From: Pseudomonadota bacterium
GTDB lineage: Bacteria; Pseudomonadota; Gammaproteobacteria; Steroidobacterales; Steroidobacteraceae
Direction of reading: 5' to 3'
Assembly (NCBI GenBank): GCA_023433705.1
Contig: JAEYUC010000025.1
Location: 13,552-77,551 of the forward strand
Length of the DNA stretch: 64,000 nt
How positions within the stretch are numbered: the stretch's first letter is position 1; each line of letters begins with the position of its first letter. Shown here piece by piece: positions 34,985 through 43,190 of the stretch. The notes under the pieces were generated by a model. It had not been told where the DNA came from, ran no database searches, and saw nothing but the letters and a program-made list of their open reading frames with translations. The position numbers and the translations under genes are program-made.

Positions 34985-36706
34985 TCAGTGCGAGTCGCGG
35001 GTGACGGTGGTGCCGGAGCCGCCGACGAGGAAGTCGAGGTCGGCGCCCTTGTCGGCTTGCTGCACGTGTTCGACGTACAGCTTGTAGTAGCCGCGCTTCG
35101 GGGCCTCGGGGGCCTTCCAGGCGGCGCGGCGCTTCGCGAGCTCGGCGTCGCTCACGTCGAGATGCAACCTGCGCGCAGGCACGTCGAGCTCGATGAAGTC
35201 TCCGGTCTGCACCAGCGCCAGCGGGCCGCCGGCGGCGGACTCGGGCGCGACGTGCAACACGACCGTGCCGTACGCGGTGCCGCTCATGCGCGCATCGGAG
35301 ATACGCACCATGTCGGTGATGCCCTTGCGCAGCACCTTCGGCGGCAGCGGCATGTTGCCGACCTCGGCCATGCCGGGGTAACCCTTCGGGCCGCAGCCCT
35401 TCAGCACCATGACGCTGTTCTCGTCGATGTCGAGGTTCTCGTCGTCGATCTTCGCCTTGAAGTCCTCGATCGACTCGAACACCACGGCCTTGCCGCGATG
35501 CTTGAGTAGTTTGGGAGTCGCCGCGGACGGCTTGATCACCGCGCCGTCGGGCGCGAGGTTGCCGCGCAGGATCGCGATGCCGGCCTTGTCCTTGAACGGC
35601 TCGCCGAACTGCTTGATGACCTCGCGATTCCAGCAGGGCGCGCTCTCGATGTTCTCGCCCATGGTCTTGCCATTCGCGGTCAACGCATCCTTGTTGAGCA
35701 CGTGCGCGATCTCGCGCAGCACGGCGGGCAGTCCGCCGGCGTAATAGAAGTCTTCCATCAGGTACTTGCCCGACGGCTGCAGGTCGAGCAGGCAAGGCAG
35801 CTGCGAAGCGAGCTTGTCCCAGTCGTCGAGCTCGAGCTTCACGCCGAGTCGACCGGCGAGCGCGAGTAGATGGATGACGGAATTCGTCGAACCGCCGATC
35901 GCGGCGTTGGCCTTGATCGCATTTTCGAACGCCGCGCGGGTGAGGATCTTCGAGAGCACGAGATCTTCGCGCACCATCTCCACTATGCGCCGGCCGGACA
36001 ACTGCGCGAGCCGGTAACGCTGCGCATCGACCGCGGGAATGGCCGCGTTGCCGGGCAGCGAAACGCCCAGCGCTTCGACCATGCTCGCCATCGTCGACGC
36101 CGTACCCATGGTCATGCAGTGGCCTTTCGACCGATGCATACAGGATTCGGCAGCGGTGAATTCATCTTTTGACATCTTTCCGGCGCGCACGTCTTCCGAC
36201 ATCTGCCAGACGCCGGTGCCGGAGCCTATCTGCTTGCCGCGATAGTGACCCGACAACATCGGGCCGCCCGAGATTCCGATGGTGGGCAGATCGCAACTCG
36301 CCGCGCCCATGAGCAACGATGGCGTGGTTTTGTCGCAACCCATCAGCAGCACGACGCCGTCGATCGGATTGCCGCGGATCGACTCCTCGACATCCATGCT
36401 CGCGAGATTGCGGAACAACATCGCGGTCGGCTTGAGCTGCGTCTCGCCGAGCGACATCACGGGAAATTCCAGCGGAAAACCGCCTGCTTCGTACACGCCG
36501 CGTTTCACGAACTCGGCGATCTCGCGGAAGTGGCCGTTGCAGGGCGTGAGCTCGGACCACGTGTTGCAGATGCCGATGACCGGGCGGCCATCGAACAAGT
36601 CGTCGGGATAGCCCTGGTTCTTGAGCCAGCTGCGATGGATGAAGCCGTCTTTATCCTGCTTGCCGAACCAGTCCTGGCTTCGCAGCCGCTTCACTTTCGA
36701 ATCCAT
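34985..36706 (-). CDS. IlvD/Edd-family sugar-acid dehydratase, L-arabinonate dehydratase type
   Basis: Iron-sulfur dehydratase of 573 aa that makes a 2-keto-3-deoxy sugar acid. Cluster cysteines lie in CNTWSELTPCNGH, LMGCDKTTPSLLMGAASCDLP and GHCMTMGTASTM. The N-terminal RSQDWFG, the HRSWLKNQGYP motif and the C-terminal GADLDFL...DSH place it closer to L-arabinonate dehydratases than to dihydroxy-acid dehydratase; relatives also take D-xylonate, D-fuconate or galactonate. ATG 36706 has GAGG upstream. It is divergent from the pentose dehydrogenase gene, so the pair shares a regulatory region. Confidence 0.88.
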   Translation of the reverse strand: MDSKVKRLRSQDWFGKQDKDGFIHRSWLKNQGYPDDLFDGRPVIGICNTWSELTPCNGHFREIAEFVKRGVYEAGGFPLEFPVMSLGETQLKPTAMLFRNLASMDVEESIRGNPIDGVVLLMGCDKTTPSLLMGAASCDLPTIGISGGPMLSGHYRGKQIGSGTGVWQMSEDVRAGKMSKDEFTAAESCMHRSKGHCMTMGTASTMASMVEALGVSLPGNAAIPAVDAQRYRLAQLSGRRIVEMVREDLVLSKILTRAAFENAIKANAAIGGSTNSVIHLLALAGRLGVKLELDDWDKLASQLPCLLDLQPSGKYLMEDFYYAGGLPAVLREIAHVLNKDALTANGKTMGENIESAPCWNREVIKQFGEPFKDKAGIAILRGNLAPDGAVIKPSAATPKLLKHRGKAVVFESIEDFKAKIDDENLDIDENSVMVLKGCGPKGYPGMAEVGNMPLPPKVLRKGITDMVRISDARMSGTAYGTVVLHVAPESAAGGPLALVQTGDFIELDVPARRLHLDVSDAELAKRRAAWKAPEAPKRGYYKLYVEHVQQADKGADLDFLVGGSGTTVTRDSH

Positions 36707-36762
36707 CGTCACGCCTCTGAAATTGCAGACGCGCACCTTCGCACAAGCGCTAGCGAAATATC

Positions 36763-36768
36763 TATACT
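36763..36768 (+). promoter_or_regulatory. Candidate -10 element in the pentose-locus divergent region
   Basis: TATACT is close to the sigma-70 -10 consensus and lies 47-52 bases before the dehydrogenase ATG at 36815. An eight-base palindrome, CGCTAGCG (36748-36755), sits just upstream and could be an operator. No good -35 hexamer is seen at ideal spacing. Confidence 0.35.
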
Positions 36769-36814
36769 CCGGCGATTCCTGTTTTCACTTGCTTGAGACA
36801 GCTTGAGACATTCG

Positions 36815-37615
36815 ATGCCCGTAGACCGTCGCGATTCCACCGCCGCCCTGACCGGGGGAGCAATCTACCCGTCTCTGCGGGGTCGCAGCGTGTTCATCAC
36901 GGGCGGTGGCTCGGGAATTGGCGCTTGTTTGACCGAGGCATTCGCAAGACAGGGATCGCTCGTTGCATTTGTTGATATCGCAGAAGCTCCCTCGTCGGCT
37001 CTCGTGGACAAGATTGAGAAAGAGGGACATCCCCGCCCGTGGTTCCGCAAGACCGACGTCACGGACATCCCCGCGCTGCAGGCGGCTATCCGCGATGCTT
37101 CGCGCGACCTTGGCGACTTTCACATCCTCGTCAACAACGTGGCGAACGACGAGCGCCACAACTTCATGGACGTCACGCCCGAGTACTACGACAACCGGAT
37201 CGCGGTCAACCAGCGGCCGGCATTCTTCGCGATGCAGGCGGTCGTGCCCGGCATGAAGAAGATGGGCGGTGGTTCGATCATCAACTTCGGCTCTAACTCC
37301 TATGGAGCGAAGGGCCGCAACATGTCGGTTTACACCACGGCCAAGTCGTCGGTGATCGGACTCACGCGCGGCATGGCGGCCGAACTCGGCGAGCACCGGA
37401 TCCGCGTCAATGTGATCACGCCGGGCTGGATCATGACCCCGCGCCAGGTCGAGAAGTGGCTGACGCCCGAGGGCGAGCTCGAGATCAAGCGCAACCAGGT
37501 GCTGCCCGACAAGGTGCAGCCCGGGGACGTCGCGCCGCTCGCGCTGTTCCTCGCCTCCGATGACGCCCGCGCCTGCTCCGCGCAGGAATACATCGTCGAC
37601 GCCGGCTGGCTCTAA
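36815..37615 (+). CDS. SDR-family aldose 1-dehydrogenase (XylB/arabinose dehydrogenase-like)
   Basis: Short-chain dehydrogenase of 266 aa. It has the NAD-binding FITGGGSGIG, NNVAN, an active-site serine in FGSNS, the YTTAK catalytic Tyr/Lys pair and the C-terminal EYIVDAGWL. The AIYPSLRGR start and the overall pattern resemble Caulobacter XylB, which oxidises D-xylose to xylonolactone; L-arabinose and D-galactose dehydrogenases are close relatives. It is first in the catabolic/transport operon and divergent from the dehydratase. ATG 36815 is preferred to TTG 36803, which would sit inside a tandem repeat. Confidence 0.85.
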   Translation: MPVDRRDSTAALTGGAIYPSLRGRSVFITGGGSGIGACLTEAFARQGSLVAFVDIAEAPSSALVDKIEKEGHPRPWFRKTDVTDIPALQAAIRDASRDLGDFHILVNNVANDERHNFMDVTPEYYDNRIAVNQRPAFFAMQAVVPGMKKMGGGSIINFGSNSYGAKGRNMSVYTTAKSSVIGLTRGMAAELGEHRIRVNVITPGWIMTPRQVEKWLTPEGELEIKRNQVLPDKVQPGDVAPLALFLASDDARACSAQEYIVDAGWL

Positions 37616-37618
37616 CTA

Positions 37619-38611
37619 ATGAAACTACTGCAATACATCGATTCCGGACGGACGCGCGTCGCGCGCGTCGACCAGGACGGCTCTCTGCGTCCGCTGGCCC
37701 GTTTCATCACGACCTATCAACTCGCCGAGCGCGCCATCGCCGAGCGCCGCACGCTCGAGGACATGGTGAACGCGGAGGCGCTCGACGCGCCGATTTCATA
37801 CGACGACCTGCTGCGCGACGGCCGACTGCTGCCGCCGCTCACGCATCCCGATCCGGCGCACACGCTGGTCGCGGGCACCGGCCTCACACATCTCGGCAGC
37901 GCCGCGGCGCGCGACGCGATGCATCAGAAGATTTCCGGCCAGGCCGAGCTCACCGACTCCATGAAGATGTTCAAGTGGGGCGTCGAAGGCGGCAAGCCGA
38001 AGGGCGGCGAGCCCGGCACGCAGCCGGAGTGGTTCTACAAGGGCAACGGCTCGAACGTGGTCGCGTGCGGGCAGCCCATCCAGTCGCCCGGCTTCGCGGA
38101 AGATCACGGCGAGGAGCCGGAACTCGTCGGCCTCTACGTCATCGACGACAACGGCCGGCCGCACCGGCTGGGATTTGCGATCGGCAACGAGTTCTCCGAC
38201 CACGTCACCGAGCGCCGCAACTACCTGCTGCTCGCGCACTCGAAGCTGCGCCAGTGCGGCGTGGGACCGATGCTCAACACGGGCCCCCTGCCCGCGCACC
38301 TGGAGGGCACGAGCCGCATCCGGCGAGGCGCCGAGGTGTTGTGGCAGAAGCCCTTCCTGACGGGCGAAGCGAACATGAGCCACTCGTTCGCGAACCTCGA
38401 GTATCACCACTTCAAATACCGGCAGCATCGCGTGCCGGGCGACGTGCACGTACATTTCTTCGGCACGGCGACCGTGAGCTGCGCGGACGGCATCAAGACA
38501 CAGGCGGGCGACGTGTTCGAGATCGACCTGCCGGCGCTCGGTGCGCCACTCATCAATAAACTCGAGATCGAACCGGGCGGCCTCGAGCCCAACTCGACCG
38601 GCCTGCTTTAA
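37619..38611 (+). CDS. AraD1/FAH-family 2-keto-3-deoxypentonate dehydratase-like protein
   Basis: Protein of 330 aa in the fumarylacetoacetate-hydrolase fold, subgroup AraD1 (COG3970-like). Landmarks are TLVAGTGLTHLGSA, MKMFKWGVEGG, the metal-binding GEEPELVGLYVI and GFAIGNEFSDH. Caulobacter XylX of this group dehydrates 2-keto-3-deoxy-D-xylonate to 2-oxoglutarate semialdehyde, the step expected after the dehydratase of this locus. It lies three bases after the dehydrogenase stop. The final semialdehyde dehydrogenase and the lactonase are not in the window. Confidence 0.85.
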   Translation: MKLLQYIDSGRTRVARVDQDGSLRPLARFITTYQLAERAIAERRTLEDMVNAEALDAPISYDDLLRDGRLLPPLTHPDPAHTLVAGTGLTHLGSAAARDAMHQKISGQAELTDSMKMFKWGVEGGKPKGGEPGTQPEWFYKGNGSNVVACGQPIQSPGFAEDHGEEPELVGLYVIDDNGRPHRLGFAIGNEFSDHVTERRNYLLLAHSKLRQCGVGPMLNTGPLPAHLEGTSRIRRGAEVLWQKPFLTGEANMSHSFANLEYHHFKYRQHRVPGDVHVHFFGTATVSCADGIKTQAGDVFEIDLPALGAPLINKLEIEPGGLEPNSTGLL

Positions 38612-38627
38612 AGAACGGGGGGAACTC

Positions 38628-39602
38628 ATGACTCACATCCTGCGACGCTTCGGCCCGCTTCTTCTCTGCGTTGCCATGGTCGGCGCCCTGCTGCTCACAG
38701 GATGTGCGCGTGAAAAGAAAGACGATCGCATCGTGCTTGGCTTCAGCCAGATCGGCGCCGAGAGCGAGTGGCGCACGGCGAACACGGAATCGATCAAGGC
38801 CGCCGCGGCCACCAGCAACATCGACCTGCGCTTCGCGGATGCGCAGCAGAAGCAGGAAAACCAGATCAAGGCGATCCGCTCCTTCATCGCGCAGAAGGTG
38901 GACGTGATCGCGTTTTCGCCGGTGGTGGAAACCGGCTGGGACACCGTGCTGCAGGAAGCCAGGACCGCGGGTATTCCCGTCATCCTCACCGACCGCGCGG
39001 TGACTTCCGATTCTTCGCTGTACGTGGGTTTCATCGGCTCCGATTTCGTCGAGGAAGGCCGCAAGGCCGCCCGCTGGGTCATCGAGGAATACAAGGACGT
39101 GGCCGGCGACGTGAACATCGTCGAACTACAGGGCACGGTGGGCTCCGCGCCCGCGAACGATCGCAAGAAGGGTTTCGAGGAGATCATCGCGGCCGAGCCG
39201 CGCTTCAAGATCGTCCGCTCGCAGTCCGGCGACTTCACCCGCTCGAAGGGCAAGGAGCAGATGGAATCGATCCTGAAGTCCGAAACCCGCCCCATCCACG
39301 TGCTCTACGCGCACAACGACGACATGGCGATCGGCGCGATCCAGGCGATCGAGGAAGCCGGCAAGAAGCCGGGCAGCGAGATCAAGATCGTGTCGATCGA
39401 CGCCGTGAAAGGCGCGTTCGAGGCGATGATCGCGGGCAAACTCAACGTCACCATCGAGTGCAATCCGCTCCTAGGACCGCAACTGATGACCTCGGTGACC
39501 GAGGTCGTCGCGGGCCGGCCGATTCCGAAACGCATCGTCGTCGAGGAAGGCGTGTTCACGATGGACACGGCGAAGCAGCACATCCAGTCGCGCACCTACT
39601 GA
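38628..39602 (+). CDS. ytfQ: YtfQ-like sugar-binding lipoprotein of an ABC importer
   Basis: Substrate-binding protein of 324 aa (periplasmic-binding protein, LacI-like fold). It is close to E. coli YtfQ in FSQIGAESEWR, ADAQQKQENQIKAIRSF, VELQGTVGSAPANDRKKGFEE and RSQSGDFTRSKGKEQME. YtfQ binds galactofuranose and related furanoses; here the setting suggests pentoses such as L-arabinose. Unlike E. coli YtfQ it has a lipobox (LLLTGC), so it is probably anchored in a membrane. A strong GGGGGGAA ribosome site precedes ATG 38628. Confidence 0.93.
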   Translation: MTHILRRFGPLLLCVAMVGALLLTGCAREKKDDRIVLGFSQIGAESEWRTANTESIKAAAATSNIDLRFADAQQKQENQIKAIRSFIAQKVDVIAFSPVVETGWDTVLQEARTAGIPVILTDRAVTSDSSLYVGFIGSDFVEEGRKAARWVIEEYKDVAGDVNIVELQGTVGSAPANDRKKGFEEIIAAEPRFKIVRSQSGDFTRSKGKEQMESILKSETRPIHVLYAHNDDMAIGAIQAIEEAGKKPGSEIKIVSIDAVKGAFEAMIAGKLNVTIECNPLLGPQLMTSVTEVVAGRPIPKRIVVEEGVFTMDTAKQHIQSRTY

Positions 39603-39613
39603 ACGCGCCGGCC

Positions 39614-41176
39614 ATGGGGGATCCCGCCATTGTGCTCGAGGCGCGCGACATCGCGCGCGCGTTCCCGGGCGTTCAAGCGCTCGCCGGAGTCGACCTCACG
39701 CTGCGCGCGGGTGAAGTACACGCGCTGATGGGACAGAACGGCGCCGGCAAGTCGACGCTGATCAAGGTCCTCACGGGCGTACACGCGCCGGACGCCGGCA
39801 CGATCAAACTACTCGGCAACGAAGTGCGGCCGACCTCCCCGCTGCACGCGCAGGACCTCGGCATCAGCGCCGTACACCAGGAAAGCCACCTCCTGCCGAA
39901 TCTCACCGTCGCGGAGAACATCTGCGCGGGCCGTTACCCGCGCCGCGCGTGGACGCGCGGCGGCGGCATCGACTGGCGCGAGACCAACCGGCGCGCGCGC
40001 GCATTGCTCGCGGACCTCGGCATCGACATCGACGTCGAACAGCTCGCGGGCGGTCTGCCCGCCGCGCTCCAGCAGCTCGCGACCGTGGCGCGCGCCGTAT
40101 CGACCGACGCACGCGTACTGATCCTCGACGAGCCGACCTCGAGCCTCGACGCCGATGAAGTGAAGGCGTTGTTCGCGCTGATCCGCAAGCTGCGCGACAA
40201 GGGCGTCGCGATCCTGTTCGTCACGCACTTCCTCGACCAGGTCTACGAGATCTGCGACCGGATCACCGTCCTGCGCAACGGCAAGTTCGTCGGCGAATAC
40301 GCCTGTGCGCGCCTCGACGCGCATGCGCTCGTGGCGGCGATGGTCGGGCGTGAGATCGCGATGGCGAAGACCACGGCGACCGGCGATCGAACTACCACCG
40401 ACGCCGGCGCCACGGCCGCACCACCCGTGCTCGCCGCGCGCGGCGTCTCGCGTCGCGGCCAGCTCCAGCCGATGGACCTCGAACTGCATCGCGGCGAAGT
40501 CCTCGGACTCGCCGGCCTGCTCGGCTCAGGCCGCACGGAGCTCGCGCGCATCCTGTTCGCGCTCGACGCGAGCGATTCCGGCGAAATCCTCATGGACGGC
40601 ACGCCCGTCGGCATCGATTCGCCGTCGGACGCGCTGAAGCGGGGTCTCGGCTTCTGCCCCGAGGACCGTAAAGAGAGCGGCATCGTCGCCGAACTCTCCG
40701 TGCGAGAGAACATCGTGCTCGCGCTGCAGGCGCGCATGGGCCTCGGGAAATTCCTGCCGCCCGCCGAGCAGCGCGCGATCGCGGACAAGATGGTCGCGGC
40801 GCTCGGCATCAAGACCGCGAGCATCGAGACCCCCATCGGCCAGCTTTCGGGCGGCAACCAGCAGAAGGCGATCATCGGGCGCTGGCTGGCCACCAACCCA
40901 CGCGTCCTGATCCTCGACGAGCCGACACGCGGTATCGACATAGCCGCCAAGCAGGAACTCATGAACGAGATCCTCGCGCTGGCGCGCGGCGGCACCGCCG
41001 TTCTGTTCATCTCGGCGGAGATCGAGGAAGTCGTGCGCGTCGCCGATCGCATCGTCGTGTTGCGCGACCGCGCGAAGGCGGGCGAACTGCCGCGCGGCGC
41101 GAGCGACGACGAGGTGTACGCGATCATCGCCCAATCGACGGCCCAATCCGGCGCCACGACCGGAGCCAGCGCATGA
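39614..41176 (+). CDS. ytfR: Sugar ABC importer ATPase, duplicated domains (YtfR)
   Basis: ATPase of 520 aa with two nucleotide-binding domains as in RbsA/YtfR. The first has Walker A GQNGAGKST and LILDEPTSSLD. The second has a shortened P-loop, GLLGSGRTEL, as is usual in this class, with LSGGNQQKAIIGRWL and LILDEPTRGID. It energises import through the two permeases that follow. The gene begins 11 bases after ytfQ, and its stop overlaps ytfT (ATGA). Confidence 0.95.
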   Translation: MGDPAIVLEARDIARAFPGVQALAGVDLTLRAGEVHALMGQNGAGKSTLIKVLTGVHAPDAGTIKLLGNEVRPTSPLHAQDLGISAVHQESHLLPNLTVAENICAGRYPRRAWTRGGGIDWRETNRRARALLADLGIDIDVEQLAGGLPAALQQLATVARAVSTDARVLILDEPTSSLDADEVKALFALIRKLRDKGVAILFVTHFLDQVYEICDRITVLRNGKFVGEYACARLDAHALVAAMVGREIAMAKTTATGDRTTTDAGATAAPPVLAARGVSRRGQLQPMDLELHRGEVLGLAGLLGSGRTELARILFALDASDSGEILMDGTPVGIDSPSDALKRGLGFCPEDRKESGIVAELSVRENIVLALQARMGLGKFLPPAEQRAIADKMVAALGIKTASIETPIGQLSGGNQQKAIIGRWLATNPRVLILDEPTRGIDIAAKQELMNEILALARGGTAVLFISAEIEEVVRVADRIVVLRDRAKAGELPRGASDDEVYAIIAQSTAQSGATTGASA

Positions 41177-42225
41177 AGCGTTTGCGCGAACACGCGTTGT
41201 TCTGGCCGGCGAGCACGCTCCTGCTGCTGCTCGCCGCGAGCGCGCTGTTCAACCCGGCGTTCCTCTCGATCACGTGGCAGGACGGGCACCTGTACGGCAG
41301 CGTCATCGACATCCTGAATCGCGCGGCGCCGCTCATCATCGTTTCGCTGGGCATGACGCTCGTCATCGCCGTTCGTGGGCTCGACATTTCGGTGGGCGCG
41401 GTCGTCGCGATTTCCGCCGCGGTTGCGGCACTGATGATCGGGGGCAGCTTCTCCGCGGACGGCGCGGTCGAAAGCCGCTATCCGCTATGGCTCGCGCTCG
41501 GCACCGCGCTCGCGATCGCCGCGGCCTGCGGTCTGTGGAACGGCATGCTGGTCGTGAAGGCCGGCATGCAACCCATCGTCGCGACACTCATCCTGATGGT
41601 GGCCGGCCGCGGCATCGCGCAGCTGCTGACCGGCGGCCAGATCATCACCGTCTACTACCCGCCCTTCTTCACGCTGGGCAACGGCTACCTGCTCGGCCTG
41701 CCGGTGGCGTTGTGGATCGCGGCGCTCACCTTCGCGGCTCTCTATCTACTCTTGTCGCGCACGGCGCTGGGGCTGTTCGTGCGCGCCATCGGCGGGAATC
41801 CCGAAGCCGCGCGCGTCGCCGGCGTGCGCTCCTCGGCCATCACGCTGTGCGTGTACACCTTCTGCGGTTTCGCGGCCGGCATCGCCGGCCTCATCGTGAG
41901 CTCCAACGTCAAGAGCGCGGACGCCAACAACGCGGGCAACCTCCTGGAGCTCGACGCGATCCTCGCGGTGACGCTCGGCGGCACGGCGCTCACGGGCGGC
42001 CGCTTCACGCTCGCCGGCACCGTGCTCGGCGCGCTGATCATCCAGACGTTGACGTCGATCATCTATTCGTTCGGCGTGCCGCCCGAGGTCAATCTCGTCG
42101 TCAAGGCGGCGCTGGTGTTCGCCGTGATGTTGCTGCAGTCGGCGGAGTTCCGCGCGATGGTTTGGCGCGCCGCGCGTCCCGCGGCGAAGCGCGAGGCGCG
42201 CGCCGACGAGGGAGCGGCGCCATGA
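41173..42225 (+). CDS. ytfT: Sugar ABC importer permease 1 (YtfT)
   Basis: Inner-membrane permease of 350 aa with about nine to ten helices of the RbsC/BPD_transp_2 family. The signature VIAVRGLDISVGAVVAISAAV and the cytoplasmic coupling loop RAIGGNPEAARVAGV are clear, as is the late LLELDAILAVTLGGTALTGGR. It pairs with YjfF to form the channel. Both ends overlap neighbours by ATGA, indicating coupled translation. Confidence 0.95.
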   Translation: MKRLREHALFWPASTLLLLLAASALFNPAFLSITWQDGHLYGSVIDILNRAAPLIIVSLGMTLVIAVRGLDISVGAVVAISAAVAALMIGGSFSADGAVESRYPLWLALGTALAIAAACGLWNGMLVVKAGMQPIVATLILMVAGRGIAQLLTGGQIITVYYPPFFTLGNGYLLGLPVALWIAALTFAALYLLLSRTALGLFVRAIGGNPEAARVAGVRSSAITLCVYTFCGFAAGIAGLIVSSNVKSADANNAGNLLELDAILAVTLGGTALTGGRFTLAGTVLGALIIQTLTSIIYSFGVPPEVNLVVKAALVFAVMLLQSAEFRAMVWRAARPAAKREARADEGAAP

Positions 42226-43190
42226 CGAAAGCGATGAACCGGCGCCTGCTGCCGCTCGCCGTGACGATGGCGCTGTTCGTCGCGATGGCGTCCTACGGCG
42301 CCGTCCGCTACGACGCGTTCCTGTCGCCGCAGGTGTTCCTGAACCTCATCATCGACAACGCGTTCCTGTGCATCGTCGCGGTGGGGATGACGTTCGTGAT
42401 CCTCTCCGGCGGCATCGACCTTTCGGTCGGCGCGGTGATCGCGCTCACGACCATGATCTCGGCCACCCTGCTCGCGGAAGGCTGGAATCCGTATGCCGCG
42501 ATGGCGGTGGTGCTTCTCGTCGGCGCGGTGTTCGGCGGCCTGCAGGGTTACCTGATACAACGCTTCGGGCTCGCGCCGTTCATCGTGACGCTCGCCGGCA
42601 TGTTCCTCGCGCGCGGCTGCTGCTATCTGATCAGCACCGAGTCGATCCCGATCGTGGATCCGACCTATGCGGCGATCGCCCAGGCGCGCATCCCGCTCGG
42701 CGCGGGCGCGTCGCTCACGGTCGGCGGAATCATCGCGCTCGCCGTGGTCGCGATCGCGATCCGCGTCGCCCACTCCACCGAGTTCGGCCGCACGGTGTAC
42801 GCGCTCGGCGGCGGCGAGCCCTCGGCGCGCCTCATGGGCCTCAAGGTCGATTCGACCAAGATCGGCGTCTATCTACTGAGCGGTCTGTGCGCGGCGCTCG
42901 CCGGAATCGTCATGACGTTCTACATGCTCTCGGGCTACAGCCTGCACGCGATGGGCCTCGAGCTCGACGCCATCGCCGCCGTGGTCATCGGCGGCACGCT
43001 GCTGGCCGGTGGCGTGGGGTACGTGGCCGGAACGTTGTTCGGCGTGCTGATTCTGGGCATCATCCAGACCCTCATCGCATTCGACGGGACCTTGAGTTCA
43101 TGGTGGACGCGAATCGTCGTAGGTGCCTTGCTCTTGCTCTTCTGCCTCTTGCAGCGGCTGTTCGAGGGGCGGGCGCGCAAGGCTCCGTAA
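42222..43190 (+). CDS. yjfF: Sugar ABC importer permease 2 (YjfF)
   Basis: Second permease of the furanose-type importer, 322 aa, also of the RbsC family: VILSGGIDLSVGAVIALTTM, YALGGGEPSARLMGL and LELDAIAAVVIGGTLLAGG. The C-terminal 30 residues (WWTRIVVGALLLLFCLLQRLFEG) lie over the start of the aldose epimerase gene, read in a different frame. Two distinct permeases, rather than a homodimer, are characteristic of the YtfQRT-YjfF system. Confidence 0.95.
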   Translation: MTKAMNRRLLPLAVTMALFVAMASYGAVRYDAFLSPQVFLNLIIDNAFLCIVAVGMTFVILSGGIDLSVGAVIALTTMISATLLAEGWNPYAAMAVVLLVGAVFGGLQGYLIQRFGLAPFIVTLAGMFLARGCCYLISTESIPIVDPTYAAIAQARIPLGAGASLTVGGIIALAVVAIAIRVAHSTEFGRTVYALGGGEPSARLMGLKVDSTKIGVYLLSGLCAALAGIVMTFYMLSGYSLHAMGLELDAIAAVVIGGTLLAGGVGYVAGTLFGVLILGIIQTLIAFDGTLSSWWTRIVVGALLLLFCLLQRLFEGRARKAP

